From CAZJDV01 sp964544865 (GTDB lineage: Bacteria; Chloroflexota; Dehalococcoidia; Lucifugimonadales; CAJWER01), in NCBI GenBank assembly GCA_964544865.1, contig CAZJDV010000018.1, positions 1 through 34,331 on the forward strand: a stretch of DNA of 34,331 nucleotides, in the 5' to 3' direction. Below, piece by piece: positions 16,506 through 25,381 of this stretch (position 1 is the first letter of the stretch; every line of letters starts with the position of its first letter). The notes beneath the pieces are model-generated. The model ran no database searches. It worked only from the letters and a program-made list of their open reading frames with translations, and had not been told where the DNA came from. The translations under genes and the position numbers were made by a program.

Positions 16506-16543
16506 CACCCTCCGAATCACCCAAACGGGTGATTCGGAGGGTG
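16506..16543. repeat. perfect 17-bp inverted repeat with AAAC loop
   Basis: CACCCTCCGAATCACCC (16506-16522) and GGGTGATTCGGAGGGTG (16527-16543) are exact reverse complements around AAAC. No T tract follows. The stretch between the tRNA (16333) and the GNAT remnant (16714) has no gene I can support; this hairpin and the weaker one at 16357-16381 are the only structures I see in it. Confidence 0.75.
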
Positions 16544-16713
16544 CCGGTTGATGCGATATGAAGATTTGACGGGCATATCAAATCAGGTAGAAGGGGTCTC
16601 GGTAACAAGATTCTTGACGATGGCCTCGGCGATCGAAGTCGCCGTCAAGTGAGCTAACCTGGTTAAGAGAGATCGTACGATGGAGTACCCTCTACCCGTT
16701 TGAGGTTTCAACG

Positions 16714-16965
16714 GTGAGGCGCACACCGATCGATGCCGCGGACCGGCATGCGGACATTCGCGTCTCGACTCTCGAGCCGTGGCGCGGCCGCGCCTTCGCA
16801 ACTGCCGCGGCCTCGGTTGTGGCCAGGCTGGCTCAGGACGCTGGCCGGGTATCGGTGTGGAGCGCGAAGCAGGACGACTAGCCTTCCCTCCGCATCGCCG
16901 ATAAGTCGGGATTCGAAGAGGTCTCGCGTAGAATGCCCATCGACAAGGATCCTCCGCGCAACTAG
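16714..16965 (+). pseudogene. GNAT acetyltransferase remnant
   Basis: The frame from a GTG at 16714 reads through STLEPWRGRAFATAAASVVA, then VSVWSAKQDD, an in-frame TAG at 16879-16881, then PSLRIADKSGFEEVSRR to a stop at 16965. This is the C-terminal half of a GNAT acetyltransferase: the R-x-x-G/A-type acetyl-CoA loop followed by SLRIA..GFE. The N-terminal half is missing and a stop replaces a residue, so it is a decayed fragment. It is unrelated in sequence to the intact GNAT gene at 13395. Confidence 0.6.
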
Positions 16966-17078
16966 CCCGGTACGCGACCCATCATCGTTGCCGAGCCCCC
17001 GGACTACATCTCATCCACCCTCTCTCGGACCGCCGCACTCGTCGAATCCTGTCCCAGGCGTTACCGGATGCCGTTGAA

Positions 17079-17834
17079 CTACCCCCGGCCGACGTAGGGC
17101 ATCCTGGTCGCCATGATCGTGATGGATTGGACGTTGGTGTCCAGGGGCAGGTTCGCCATGTACAGGACCGTCTCGGCGACGTGCTTTACGTCGAAGGTGG
17201 GCTCGACCTTGATGGAGCCATCGGCCTGCGTGGTGCCTTTGGTCATGTGAGCCGCCATGTCCGTCATCGCGTTGCCGATGTCGATCTGGCCGCAGGCAAT
17301 ATTGTACTTTCGCCCGTCCAGCGAGGTCGCCTTGGTGAGGCCGCTGATCCCGTGCTTGGTGGCCACGTACGGAGCCGAGTTTGGACGCGGCGCGTGGGCC
17401 GATATGGAGCCGTTGTTGATGATCCGCCCGCCCATGGGGGACTGGGTCTTCATGATCTTGATCGCTTCCTGCGTGCACAGGAACGTTCCGGTCAGGTTGG
17501 AGTCGACGACCCCCTGCCACTGCTCGTACGTGAGGTCTTCGAACAGAACGGACGGCACGCCGCCGCCGGCGTTGTTGAACAGCACGTCCAGCCTGCCGTG
17601 CGCCTCCATCGACCTTGCGAACAGGGCCTTGACGGAGTCGGGATCGCCGACGTCCGTAGGTACGGCAAGCAACCGTTCGCCCGCTCCGGCCTCCTTCACA
17701 GTCTCTTTCAGCGGACCCGGCCGACGACCCGCGATGGTGACGGAGTAGCCGTCCCCAAGCAGCGCCAGCGCCGAGTCCTTGCCGATCCCAGATCCCCCGC
17801 CGGTCACGATGGCCACACGCCCGTTTGAGCTCAT
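17079..17834 (-). CDS. short-chain dehydrogenase/reductase (SDR)
   Basis: A classical SDR of 251 residues that should oxidise or reduce an alcohol or ketone with NAD(P). It has the cofactor loop TGGGSGIG (11-18), NNAGGG (87-92), the catalytic serine Ser143 (NNGSIS) and YVATK with Tyr156 and Lys160. Arg37-Arg38 (AGRRPG) after strand two hint at NADP preference. The ATG has AGGAG nine bases upstream. It follows the cinA-like gene on the same strand after 42 bases and is probably co-transcribed with it. The substrate is unknown. Confidence 0.9.
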   Translation of the reverse strand: MSSNGRVAIVTGGGSGIGKDSALALLGDGYSVTIAGRRPGPLKETVKEAGAGERLLAVPTDVGDPDSVKALFARSMEAHGRLDVLFNNAGGGVPSVLFEDLTYEQWQGVVDSNLTGTFLCTQEAIKIMKTQSPMGGRIINNGSISAHAPRPNSAPYVATKHGISGLTKATSLDGRKYNIACGQIDIGNAMTDMAAHMTKGTTQADGSIKVEPTFDVKHVAETVLYMANLPLDTNVQSITIMATRMPYVGRG

Positions 17835-17876
17835 CAGTTGTGTCTCCTATGCACCCGAGTCCTGTTCGACCCAAAT

Positions 17877-18365
17877 CTATCCGGCGTCCATCACGCACTT
17901 CTCCAGCAGATCGAGGGCTGCCTTCGCGAATGTCCACATGTTCCGTTCCCGGTCTGTTACACCCGTCTCCAGGGTGATCGACGCCTCGACCGGGCCCGCC
18001 ACCGCGATGCACGCATGGCCGGCATCGTCGCCGTACCGATTTCCCGCGGGACCGCTCGCACCGGTCTCGGCCAGCCCCCAGACGGTACCGAGAGATCCGC
18101 GCACGGTCCGGGCGTTCAGCAGCGCGTACTCCTCGGTGCTCGCCCGCAGTCCGGCCATCGCCTCGTCGGGCACGCCCAGCAGCGCTCTCTGCGCGACCCT
18201 CGTGTAGATGACCGACCCGCCGAGGAAGTATGCTGACGCCCCGGGAACCGCCAACAGCGAGGCCGAGATCAGGCCCCCCGCAGAAGACTCCGCGACCGCC
18301 ACCGTCTGGCCCCTTTCCTTGAGCAGGGCGCCAACCGCCTCAGCCAGCAAACCAAGGCTCTGCAT
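17877..18365 (-). CDS. pncC: CinA C-terminal domain / nicotinamide-nucleotide amidohydrolase
   Basis: A stand-alone CinA C-terminal domain (163 residues), the size of PncC, which deamidates NMN to nicotinate mononucleotide for NAD recycling. The motif AESSAGGLISASLLAVPGAS then FLGGSVIYT is the family signature (usually ESxTGG), and GLAETGASGP and GHACIAVAGP follow as expected. The start at the ATG ending at 18365 matches the normal N-terminus (MQSLGLLAEAVGALLKERG); the reading frame extends 95 codons further upstream without recognisable homology. Confidence 0.85.
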   Translation of the reverse strand: MQSLGLLAEAVGALLKERGQTVAVAESSAGGLISASLLAVPGASAYFLGGSVIYTRVAQRALLGVPDEAMAGLRASTEEYALLNARTVRGSLGTVWGLAETGASGPAGNRYGDDAGHACIAVAGPVEASITLETGVTDRERNMWTFAKAALDLLEKCVMDAG

Positions 18366-18764
18366 ACGCGCATGTACTCCTGTTCGGCGATGTACCACGG
18401 CCGGGGCGCCAAGGCACGCATCCAGCCTGGCCCCGAACCGACTCATGATGCGGGCGTCCTGTAGGATACACCTAAAGTCGTGCTCTTGAAAATGCGCGGA
18501 TACGTGTTCTGTACGAAAGAGCGCGTATTCGTCGATGGTCGCGGCCCTTTGCTCTAGCCGGTGGGCACGGTCACGACATCGCCCATTATAATGGGCTGGT
18601 AGCCAATCATTTGTGCATGCACGCGATCGCAGACAAAGTATATGATTCACATGTGCTCATTCAGTCGGTCCACTGGCGATGGCACTAAACTGGATTCGGC
18701 GGGAGCACTGGAAGATCGCCGGTCGGAGGATCGATCGGTCATAGTGCTGGAAGGAGGACTCAAA
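18366..18764. other. gene-free divergent region between pncC and msrB
   Basis: This 399-base stretch separates two divergent genes. An open frame continues upstream of pncC through part of it, but I recognise nothing in its translation and regard it as non-coding. It holds the 16-base palindrome at 18581-18596, a TATGAT at 18641-18646 that could be the msrB -10 (its -35 is poor), and the ribosome site AAGGAGG at 18751-18757. I see nothing else in it. Confidence 0.5.
18581..18596. promoter_or_regulatory. perfect 16-bp palindrome, possible operator
   Basis: GCCCATTATAATGGGC is a complete palindrome that contains TATAAT on both strands. It lies between the divergent pncC and msrB genes. It could be a regulator site or a bidirectional -10, though no good -35 accompanies it on either strand. 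Confidence 0.4.
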
Positions 18765-19133
18765 ATGGGCAGGTCGACCTACAACGCGTTGTCGGAGGAG
18801 GAGCGGTACGTCATCCAAGACAAGGGTACGGAGCGGCCGTTCACGGGGGAGTACGACGACTTCTATAAGCAGGGCGTCTATGTCTGCAGGCGGTGCGATG
18901 CTGAGTTGTACCGGTCAGATGATAAGTTCGATGCCCGCTGTGGCTGGCCCGCGTTTGACCAGGAGATACCGGGAGCCGTGAATCGATTGCCCGACCCCGA
19001 CGGTCAGCGAATCGAGATTCAATGCGCCGGCTGCGGCGGCCACCTGGGCCACGTGTTTCTCGGCGAGCGCCTCACGGAGAGGAACACGCGCCACTGCGTT
19101 AACTCGCTTTCGATGAAGTTCGTTCCGCGATAG
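18765..19133 (+). CDS. msrB: peptide-methionine (R)-S-oxide reductase
   Basis: MsrB reduces methionine-R-sulfoxide in oxidised proteins. The 122-residue product has both zinc CxxC pairs (Cys41/Cys44 in CRRC and Cys87/Cys90 in CAGC), the core DARCGWPAFD, GGHLGHVF and the catalytic cysteine Cys111 in RHCVNSLS. The catalytic residue is cysteine, not selenocysteine. The ATG at 18765 has a perfect AAGGAGG seven bases upstream, so the open frame back to 18642 was not used. A TATGAT at 18641-18646 may be its -10. Confidence 0.92.
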   Translation: MGRSTYNALSEEERYVIQDKGTERPFTGEYDDFYKQGVYVCRRCDAELYRSDDKFDARCGWPAFDQEIPGAVNRLPDPDGQRIEIQCAGCGGHLGHVFLGERLTERNTRHCVNSLSMKFVPR

Positions 19134-19208
19134 TCCGATCAGGCGGCGAGCGGTCTGGCCGACGCCGCAGGCTCGCGGCTCGAAGTTAAACTGGACTCAG
19201 GAGGCCCC

Positions 19209-20387
19209 GTGGAAATTGTGGTTGGAATCCTGTCGGCGGCAGTCGTCGTCATGGCGATTCTTCTTGGCCTGAGCTGGCGCCTCCGGGGCGCCGGCGGCAG
19301 GGCGATCCAGGACGCCGCCCGGTCCGAGTTCGAGCAGATCTCCCGGGCCGCACTTTCGTCGAACTCCGAGCAGTTCCTGACCCTGGCCAAAGAGCGCCTC
19401 ACGCGGGACACGGAGGCGGGGACGCGGGATCTCGACACGAGGAAGCAGCTCATCGACCAGCAGCTAGGGTCGATGAAGGAAGAGCTGGGCAAGGTGTCGA
19501 CGTTGATCCGGGAGATCGAAAGGGACCGCGAGGCCAAGTTTGGCGAGCTGACGGCGCAGTTGAAGGCGGTCGGCGAGCAGACCATCGCCTTGACGGACTC
19601 GACGGTGACGCTGCGCGAGGCCCTCAGCAGCTCCAGGGCACGGGGCCAGTGGGGGGAACGCATGGCCGAGGACGTGCTGAGGCTCATCGGCTTCGTGGAC
19701 GGGGTCAACTATATCAAGCAGGCGACTATCGAGAGCGCGGGGACACGCCCGGACTTCGTATTTCTGCTGCCCGGCGAGCTGCGAATGAACATGGACGTCA
19801 AGTTCCCGCTGGACAACTATCTGCGGTTCCTGGAAGACGACTCCGATCCGGAGCGGGATCGGCATAAGGCGGCGTTCCTTCGGGACGTGCGCGCGCGCAT
19901 CAAGGAGATCACCACGCGCGAGTACATCGACCCCGAGGGCGGCACCGTCGATTACGTGTTGCTGTTCATCCCCAACGAGAGCGTCTACTCGTTCATCCAC
20001 GAAAACGATCCCGGCCTTCTCGACGTGGCCCTCAGCAGCCGGGTTATCTGCTGCTCGCCGATGACGCTGTTCGCTGTGCTGGTGGTTGTGCGTCAGGCCG
20101 TGGACAACTTCGCGCTGCAGAAGGAGTCCGAGGAGATCATCTCGCAGCTCGGGCGGTTCAACTCCGAGTGGGAGAAGTTCTGCGCGGCGTTGGCGACGGT
20201 GGGGAAGAGGATAGGCTCCGCCCAGAACGCCTATGAAGAGGTATTGGGGCCGCGCAAGCGCATGCTGGAGCGACCACTGAGCCGCATCGAGGCGCTTCGA
20301 CAGCGACAGGGTATCGGCATCGCGCCGGACCTCGAAGAGCCGGTGGCTCTTGGCGAGGGCTCACGTGATGAGTCCGATCTGGAGTAG
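19209..20387 (+). CDS. rmuC: DNA recombination protein RmuC homologue
   Basis: RmuC-family proteins are membrane-anchored and have a nuclease-like core linked to limiting DNA inversions or to defence. The 392-residue product has an N-terminal membrane helix (about 3-22), a polar coiled-coil-prone region (about 40-130), then SSRARGQWGE, RPDFVF (Asp182) and MNMDVKFPLDNY (Asp196, Lys198). This is the PD-(D/E)XK-like signature of the family. The GTG start has AGGAGG four bases upstream. It lies 75 bases after msrB on the same strand and faces the M20 gene 38 bases beyond its end. Confidence 0.9.
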   Translation: MEIVVGILSAAVVVMAILLGLSWRLRGAGGRAIQDAARSEFEQISRAALSSNSEQFLTLAKERLTRDTEAGTRDLDTRKQLIDQQLGSMKEELGKVSTLIREIERDREAKFGELTAQLKAVGEQTIALTDSTVTLREALSSSRARGQWGERMAEDVLRLIGFVDGVNYIKQATIESAGTRPDFVFLLPGELRMNMDVKFPLDNYLRFLEDDSDPERDRHKAAFLRDVRARIKEITTREYIDPEGGTVDYVLLFIPNESVYSFIHENDPGLLDVALSSRVICCSPMTLFAVLVVVRQAVDNFALQKESEEIISQLGRFNSEWEKFCAALATVGKRIGSAQNAYEEVLGPRKRMLERPLSRIEALRQRQGIGIAPDLEEPVALGEGSRDESDLE

Positions 20388-20425
20388 CAGAGCGGCCATC
20401 GAATCGCGAGACGCTTGGCCGCCGA

Positions 20426-21834
20426 CTACTGGGCCACGCCGCACCAGTCCATTGCCGCCAGAGCGTAGGCCCTGGTTGAGACCATCAGCTCGTCGATATT
20501 CACGAACTCGTCCACCGTATGAGCGTGGTGTATGCTTCCTGGGCCGTACGTGACCGCCGGGATTCCATTGGCGGTCAGAAAGGCCCCGTCGTCCACGGCG
20601 TAAAAGCCCGCCAGGGTCGCCGGTCCTTCGAGACGGCTGCCCCTGGACGCGTCCTCGTGCGCCGCGCCGATGGTGTTGCAGATCGGATGGTCCTCGGGGA
20701 TATCGAAGGGAGGCCAGTGGAGCTTCCACTCGATTACCGGCGGGTTATCCCTGAGCCAGAGGTCCAACTGCGCCGCGTGGTGGACGAAGGTCTCGATCTC
20801 TCGCTTGACCTCCTCGACATCCTCTTGCGGGTGGTACCAGACGGCGTACTCGATGGTCGCGTACTGCGAGATGATGAAGGGCACCTGGACCCCGTGGGGC
20901 CCGCCGGCTATCACGCCCGGATGCAGGACGAAGTGGCCCGGATTGAACAGGTGGTGCTTCTTGGTCAGCCCCCACTCCTGCTCGAGTCTGAGCAGGACGT
21001 CGAATATCTGGACGCCCTTGTCGATGGCGTTGACCCCCACGGCGGCGCCGGGCCCTCCCGCGCGGATGGTCTCGGCCCGGTTGGACCCGTGGCTGGCCTT
21101 GCCGCTGCACGTCACCGACATCCACAGCAGGCCCGGGCTCACGGGGACCACCGCCAGCGGCGTGTCGCCGGACGCGGACGGCTCGGAGACTATGGCCGCG
21201 TCGGCCCTGTAACCCCGCTTGATGGCGGCGGTCGTCCCGGCCTCGTGGTCCATGACCTCCTCGCCGATGACGCTCTCGAGGATGAGATCGCCCTTCAGCC
21301 TCACGCCGGCTCGCTTTAGGGCCGTGGCCGCCATGGCTTGTGCGACGAGGCCGCCCTTCTGGTCGCAGGCGCCGCGGCCGTAGATGTTGTTTTCCTGGAC
21401 GCGGCCGCTGAATGGATTGGAGAACTTCCAGTCCTCGTGTCGTCCTGTGGCACCGTGTCGATATGGCCGTTGAAGATAAGCGACCGGCCGCCGCCGGTGC
21501 CCTTGATGGTCCCCACGACGTTGTTGCGACTGGGCTCTTCGGCCCAGATGTCCATGTCACAGCCCGTCTGCTCGTAGAGCCCGGCGATTATCTTGTTGGC
21601 CTCGCTCTCGCCTCCGAGCTCCTCGTCATATTCGACGCCGGGGTACTTCGGATTGACGCTCGGGGTCTGGACGACGCGAATCACTCCATCCACGATCTCC
21701 TTGGCCGTCTTCTCCCCGGCGTCCGGATTTCGGGCGACAATCAGCACCTTCGCGCCCTCGCCAGCAAACACGCGGGCGATGCCCCGCCCGAGCCCCTTGC
21801 TGCCGCCCGTGACGATGACGGATTTATGCTCCAT
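20426..21834 (-). CDS. M20 metallopeptidase (ArgE/DapE/ACY1-like) with SDR-like N-terminal fusion and one frameshift
   Basis: The main part is an M20 zinc hydrolase that cleaves amide bonds of N-acyl amino acids or small peptides. Metal-site segments are all present: NGHIDTVP, YGRGACDQKGG, VIGEEVMDHEAG, VSEPSA and the final HAHTVDEFV. The frame changes near 21437 between VPQDDT and EDWKFSNPFSG; one added base repairs it. The first 48 codons from the ATG at 21834 are not M20: TGGSKGLGRGIARVFAGEGA is the cofactor loop of an SDR enzyme. The M20 sequence begins abruptly at about VIRVVQTPSVNP. The junction near 21690 is a deletion fusion or an assembly error. Confidence 0.75.
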
Positions 21835-21996
21835 CCGGTTACCCAATAGCAGTCTCCTGCGGACCATGCGTTCATGCTCGTCGATAATCCCGCGCTGGTA
21901 GGCCGGGTCCTGGACCGGCCTGGGCACCTCATGCAGGCCGGCCAGCCGCGCTGGCATCGCCGGAAGACGGGAGCGATCTCATCGCGTGGCGCCGGG

Positions 21997-22836
21997 CTAC
22001 CCCTCGACCCAGTGAGCGAACAGGGGCCTGGCATTTGCCGGGAGGGAATTGAAGACCTCGGCTGGTATCGGCGGGTTGGCGCTATCCTTACCGTTCGTCT
22101 CCACGACAATGCGGATGTGGTCGGGGTGCCCGTCCCGCTGGACGTTGAGGTTGAGCCACCAGGGCGCGTACCGGACACTCATCGCGACACGAGGTTCGCC
22201 GCTGTTGTTCTCGGCTACCGAATGCCAGAGCCGGCTATCGTAGAGAAACACGTCGCCTGCGCCCCCGGTAACATTGATCTCGTCTGGGTGGGGGGCGTCG
22301 CGATCGACACCGTTTTCTCCCGATGGGTTGTCGGGGGCGCGATGGCTTCCCGGTACGATCAGCGTCCCGCTGTTCCCGGCCTCGAAGCTGGAGAGCATGA
22401 ACAGCGACGAGAGGTGTATCACCGCGTCCGGATACGGGGCCGGGATGTGCGACACCACCGTCTGGTTGAAGGGCCAGTCGGAGTGCCAGTAGCCCCTCCC
22501 CGTCCCTGGCCGGTTGACGAGTCCGCCGACCGTCGATACCCGAAAAAACGGGCCGAACAGGGTCTCCGCCGCCGCGATGATGCGCTCATCCGCCATATAG
22601 GACGTAACCTCGGGGAGGGCGCTGACCAGTCCCCTGACCCCGCCTACCCCGGAGGCGCTGATGCGGTGCCCCCGTGACCGGATCGTCGCCACCAATGCGT
22701 CCTGCTCCTCGCGTTGCCTGGCCTCTTCCGCCAGGACGGCCTCGCGTACGCCGTCGACCTCGTCTCTGGGGATCACTCCCTCAACAACACACCAGCCGTC
22801 GACCTCCAGACTTCTCATGACCTCTTCATGATTCAT
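21997..22836 (-). CDS. phytanoyl-CoA dioxygenase (PhyH)-family protein
   Basis: A 279-residue Fe(II)/2-oxoglutarate-dependent oxygenase of the PhyH family. The facial triad is visible as His118 and Asp120 in YWHSDWP and His205 in RLWHSVAENNSGEPR, with Arg216 placed to bind 2-oxoglutarate. GTLIVPGSH is the usual strand before the second half. The ATG has GGAG five bases upstream. PhyH paralogues act on many small molecules (fatty acyl-CoAs, betaine-like compounds, natural products), so the substrate is open. It lies upstream of the M20 gene on the same strand with 162 bases between, where no gene is recognised. Confidence 0.85.
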   Translation of the reverse strand: MNHEEVMRSLEVDGWCVVEGVIPRDEVDGVREAVLAEEARQREEQDALVATIRSRGHRISASGVGGVRGLVSALPEVTSYMADERIIAAAETLFGPFFRVSTVGGLVNRPGTGRGYWHSDWPFNQTVVSHIPAPYPDAVIHLSSLFMLSSFEAGNSGTLIVPGSHRAPDNPSGENGVDRDAPHPDEINVTGGAGDVFLYDSRLWHSVAENNSGEPRVAMSVRYAPWWLNLNVQRDGHPDHIRIVVETNGKDSANPPIPAEVFNSLPANARPLFAHWVEG

Positions 22837-23026
22837 GGTTGCTCCATTTCACCGGCGTGACCCCACCGCCGAGCGTGCCTGTCCCGGTCGTCCAGGTCAG
22901 GACCAGTATCGTTCCAGCACGGTCGATTGTAAGTCCGTCACGACGGCCCCGCAACGCCCCCTGTTCGGGGCGTGGACGAAAGCGAACATCGAGGATGCCA
23001 AACGTCATGCCGGCCCGCCCTGCCGG

Positions 23027-23944
23027 CTACGGCGTCTGGGCGCCCGTCGTATCCAGCTCGATGGAATAGAGCGACTTGTCCGCGGTGATGTAGAGGCGGC
23101 TCTTGCCGGGCCCGCCGAAGGTGCAGTTGGCCGTGCGCTCCTCCGGCACAAGGATCTTGCCCAGGAGCTCGGAGTCGGGGCTGTACACCTGGATCCCGTC
23201 ATGTGCGCTCGTAAAAAGGTTGCCGTCGACGTCCACGCGGAAGCCGTCGGCGACGCCGGGCCTGACCTCCGCGAAGACCCGGCTGTTAGCGAGGCGTCGT
23301 CCGTCGACGACGTCGAATACTCGGATGTGACCCGGTGCGCCGGTATCCGCGATGTACATGACGCTCTCATCCGGCGAGAAGCAGATACCATTCGGGCGGT
23401 CGAAGTCGTCGCCGACGATCTCCAGCTCGTTCGAAGCCGGGTCGAACCGGAACACGTAGTTGGCGCCCAGCTCGCTGTCGGACTTGTGGCCCTCCCGGTC
23501 CGAGTCGATGCCGTAGGGCGGGTCGGTGAACCAGACCGTGCCGTCCGACTTCACAACCAGGTCGTTGGGCGAGTTGAGCCGCTTGCCGCGATAGCTATCC
23601 ACGAGCGTCACGACGGTCCCGTCGCGCTTGGTACGGCTGATACGACGGCCTCCATGCTCACAGCTCACCAGGCGGCCCTGGCGGTCGCGGAAGTGGCCGT
23701 TGGTGTAGCCGGCCGGCTGCCTGAACACAGTCAGGCCCTCGGCGTCGGACCACTTCACGATGCGATCGTTGGGTATGTCGCTCCAGAGCAGGTAGTCGCC
23801 CTCGGAGAAGTAGACCGGTCCCTCGGACCAGGCCATCCCGGTGCAGTGCCTCGTCAGCTTGGCGCCCGCGGGAAGCATGCGATCGAACTGCTCGCTATAT
23901 GTCTCGAATCCCTCCCTGATCTCGTCCGGGGTGCGGTAGGTCAT
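23027..23944 (-). CDS. SMP-30/gluconolactonase-like beta-propeller lactonase
   Basis: The 305-residue product belongs to the SMP-30/gluconolactonase/LRE family of six-bladed propellers that hydrolyse sugar lactones. The divalent-metal ligands are in place: Glu41 in WSEGP, Asn126 in NSPNDLVV, Asn184 in DRPNGICFS, and an aspartate in VADGFRVDVDG. WFTDPPYGI is also typical. No signal peptide is seen, so it is probably cytoplasmic. The ATG has AGGGAG upstream. It precedes the PhyH gene on the same strand after a 190-base gap and is divergent from the flavoenzyme gene. Confidence 0.88.
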   Translation of the reverse strand: MTYRTPDEIREGFETYSEQFDRMLPAGAKLTRHCTGMAWSEGPVYFSEGDYLLWSDIPNDRIVKWSDAEGLTVFRQPAGYTNGHFRDRQGRLVSCEHGGRRISRTKRDGTVVTLVDSYRGKRLNSPNDLVVKSDGTVWFTDPPYGIDSDREGHKSDSELGANYVFRFDPASNELEIVGDDFDRPNGICFSPDESVMYIADTGAPGHIRVFDVVDGRRLANSRVFAEVRPGVADGFRVDVDGNLFTSAHDGIQVYSPDSELLGKILVPEERTANCTFGGPGKSRLYITADKSLYSIELDTTGAQTP

Positions 23945-24023
23945 GAACTGGCTCCCTTGCGTCCGGTAGCAGCCCGTTTGCCAGGTTGCCGATGGAGGGC
24001 ATTGTATCGGAAACGAGGCCGCA

Positions 24024-24052
24024 TTGACGGTATCGAGGGCCGGCGCTATGCT
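24024..24052 (+). promoter_or_regulatory. putative sigma70-type promoter for the flavoenzyme gene
   Basis: TTGACG (24024-24029) and TATGCT (24047-24052) are exactly 17 bases apart, 77 bases upstream of the ATG at 24129. This spacing and match support a real promoter in the divergent region. Confidence 0.5.
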
Positions 24053-24128
24053 TCAGGGCGTCACGGGCGCCCGTAACTCAGGTTCCGGCGGGCTGAAGTA
24101 GGAGACGCCGGACCAAGATAAGGCGGAC

Positions 24129-25312
24129 ATGAAAATCGGAATCGTCGGGGCCGGCGTCTTCGGGCTGGCGGCCGCGATCGAGCTGCGCGCGAGAGGCCAC
24201 GAGGTCAGCGTGTTCGACCAGGGCACGGCGCCATACGCGAGCGCGTCGTCCACGGACGTGTCTAAGGGCATACGCCGTACCTGGTACGCCGGCGACAACG
24301 ACACCTACGTCGAGCTGGTCGAACGGGCCGCCGCGCAGTGGCGCGCCTGGGAGAGGCGCGTCGACGAAAGTTTCTACCACCAGGTCGGTGGGCTCAAGAT
24401 ACTCGACAGCTTCGAGCCCGGCGACCCGATGTACGCCAGCGTAGAGTACCTGCGTGGAATGGGCGCGGAGATAGAGGTGCTCTCGCCCGCAGAGGCGCGC
24501 TCGCGCTTCCCTCAGTTCCGCATCGCCGATAACCAGACCTGCGTCTACGACGGTTGGGGCGGGTACATAGAGAGCGGCCGCGCGGTCTCCATCATGGCCC
24601 GCATAGCTCGCGAAAAGGGCACCGAGCTGCGGGAATCTATCCTGGTCTCAGCGGTGGACGAGTTGTCATCGCACGTAGAGGTCGTACACGGCGGGGGGCG
24701 CGACCGCTTCGACCGGGTCGTCGTCGCCGCCGGCTGCTGGGTAGGCCGGCTTCTGCCCGAGATCGGAGCGGGTGTCAAGGTTTCCCATCAGCAGATGCTC
24801 TTGATCGTGCCGGTGGAGCCCGCGGCCTTCGCCCACGGCGCGATGCCATGCTGGTCGATAGACCCGGACGGCGAGGGCTGGTACGGCTTTCCCCTGCTCC
24901 GCGAGGGCTACGTGAAGATCTCCAAGGAGCCTCTGGGCGATACCGTCGACCCCGATATAGATCGCGAGGGGACCCAGGACTTCGCAGACCTGCGCTGGCG
25001 TTTCTGCGCGAGAGGATACCGGAGATGGCGGAGGGCAGGGTCGCCGGCGGCCGCTCGTGCCTGTACACGGTCACACCTGACGACCACTTCATGGTGGACT
25101 GGGCGCCGGGCCGTTCCCGGGTCATCGTCGCGGGCGGCGGCAGCGGCCACGGCTTCAAGTTCGGCGGCTCCATCGGCCCTGTCATCGCTGACGCCCTGGA
25201 GGATAAGCACAACCCCCTGGGCGATCGCTTTCGCCTGGGCTCCCGATTCACAAGAGCCAACAGGTCCCAGGAACCGTCTCGAGGCTTCGCGCGCCCGACC
25301 GCCTTTTCTTGA
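24129..25312 (+). CDS. sarcosine oxidase/N-methyltryptophan oxidase-like FAD amine oxidase, one frameshift
   Basis: A DAO-family flavoprotein that should oxidise an N-methyl or other secondary amino acid, releasing an aldehyde and hydrogen peroxide. The N-terminal FAD motif is GIVGAGVFGLAAA. A cysteine near residue 310 in SCLYTVTPDDHFMVDW matches the covalent FAD cysteine of monomeric sarcosine oxidase. GGGSGHGFKFGG ends the FAD site. The frame shifts near 24996 between DFADLR and AFLRERIPEM; one added base joins the parts to about 395 residues, the family's normal size. Probably a sequence error. The dipeptidase gene follows 69 bases downstream and is likely in the same transcript. Confidence 0.8.
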
Positions 25313-25381
25313 TCCAGTGGATGTGGAGAGCACAGGGCGGCGGCTCACCTGCGCCATGCAGCCCAAAAAGGAAAATCAGCC

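Noticed and set aside
18765..19133. MsrB as a selenoprotein, since selenocysteine forms of MsrB are known.
   Set aside because: The catalytic position is encoded as cysteine (RHCVNS) and there is no in-frame TGA.
22835..24076. 413-codon plus-strand open frame opposite the SMP-30 gene.
   Set aside because: It is a shadow of the lactonase gene, with low-complexity Val/Ala/Arg-rich translation.
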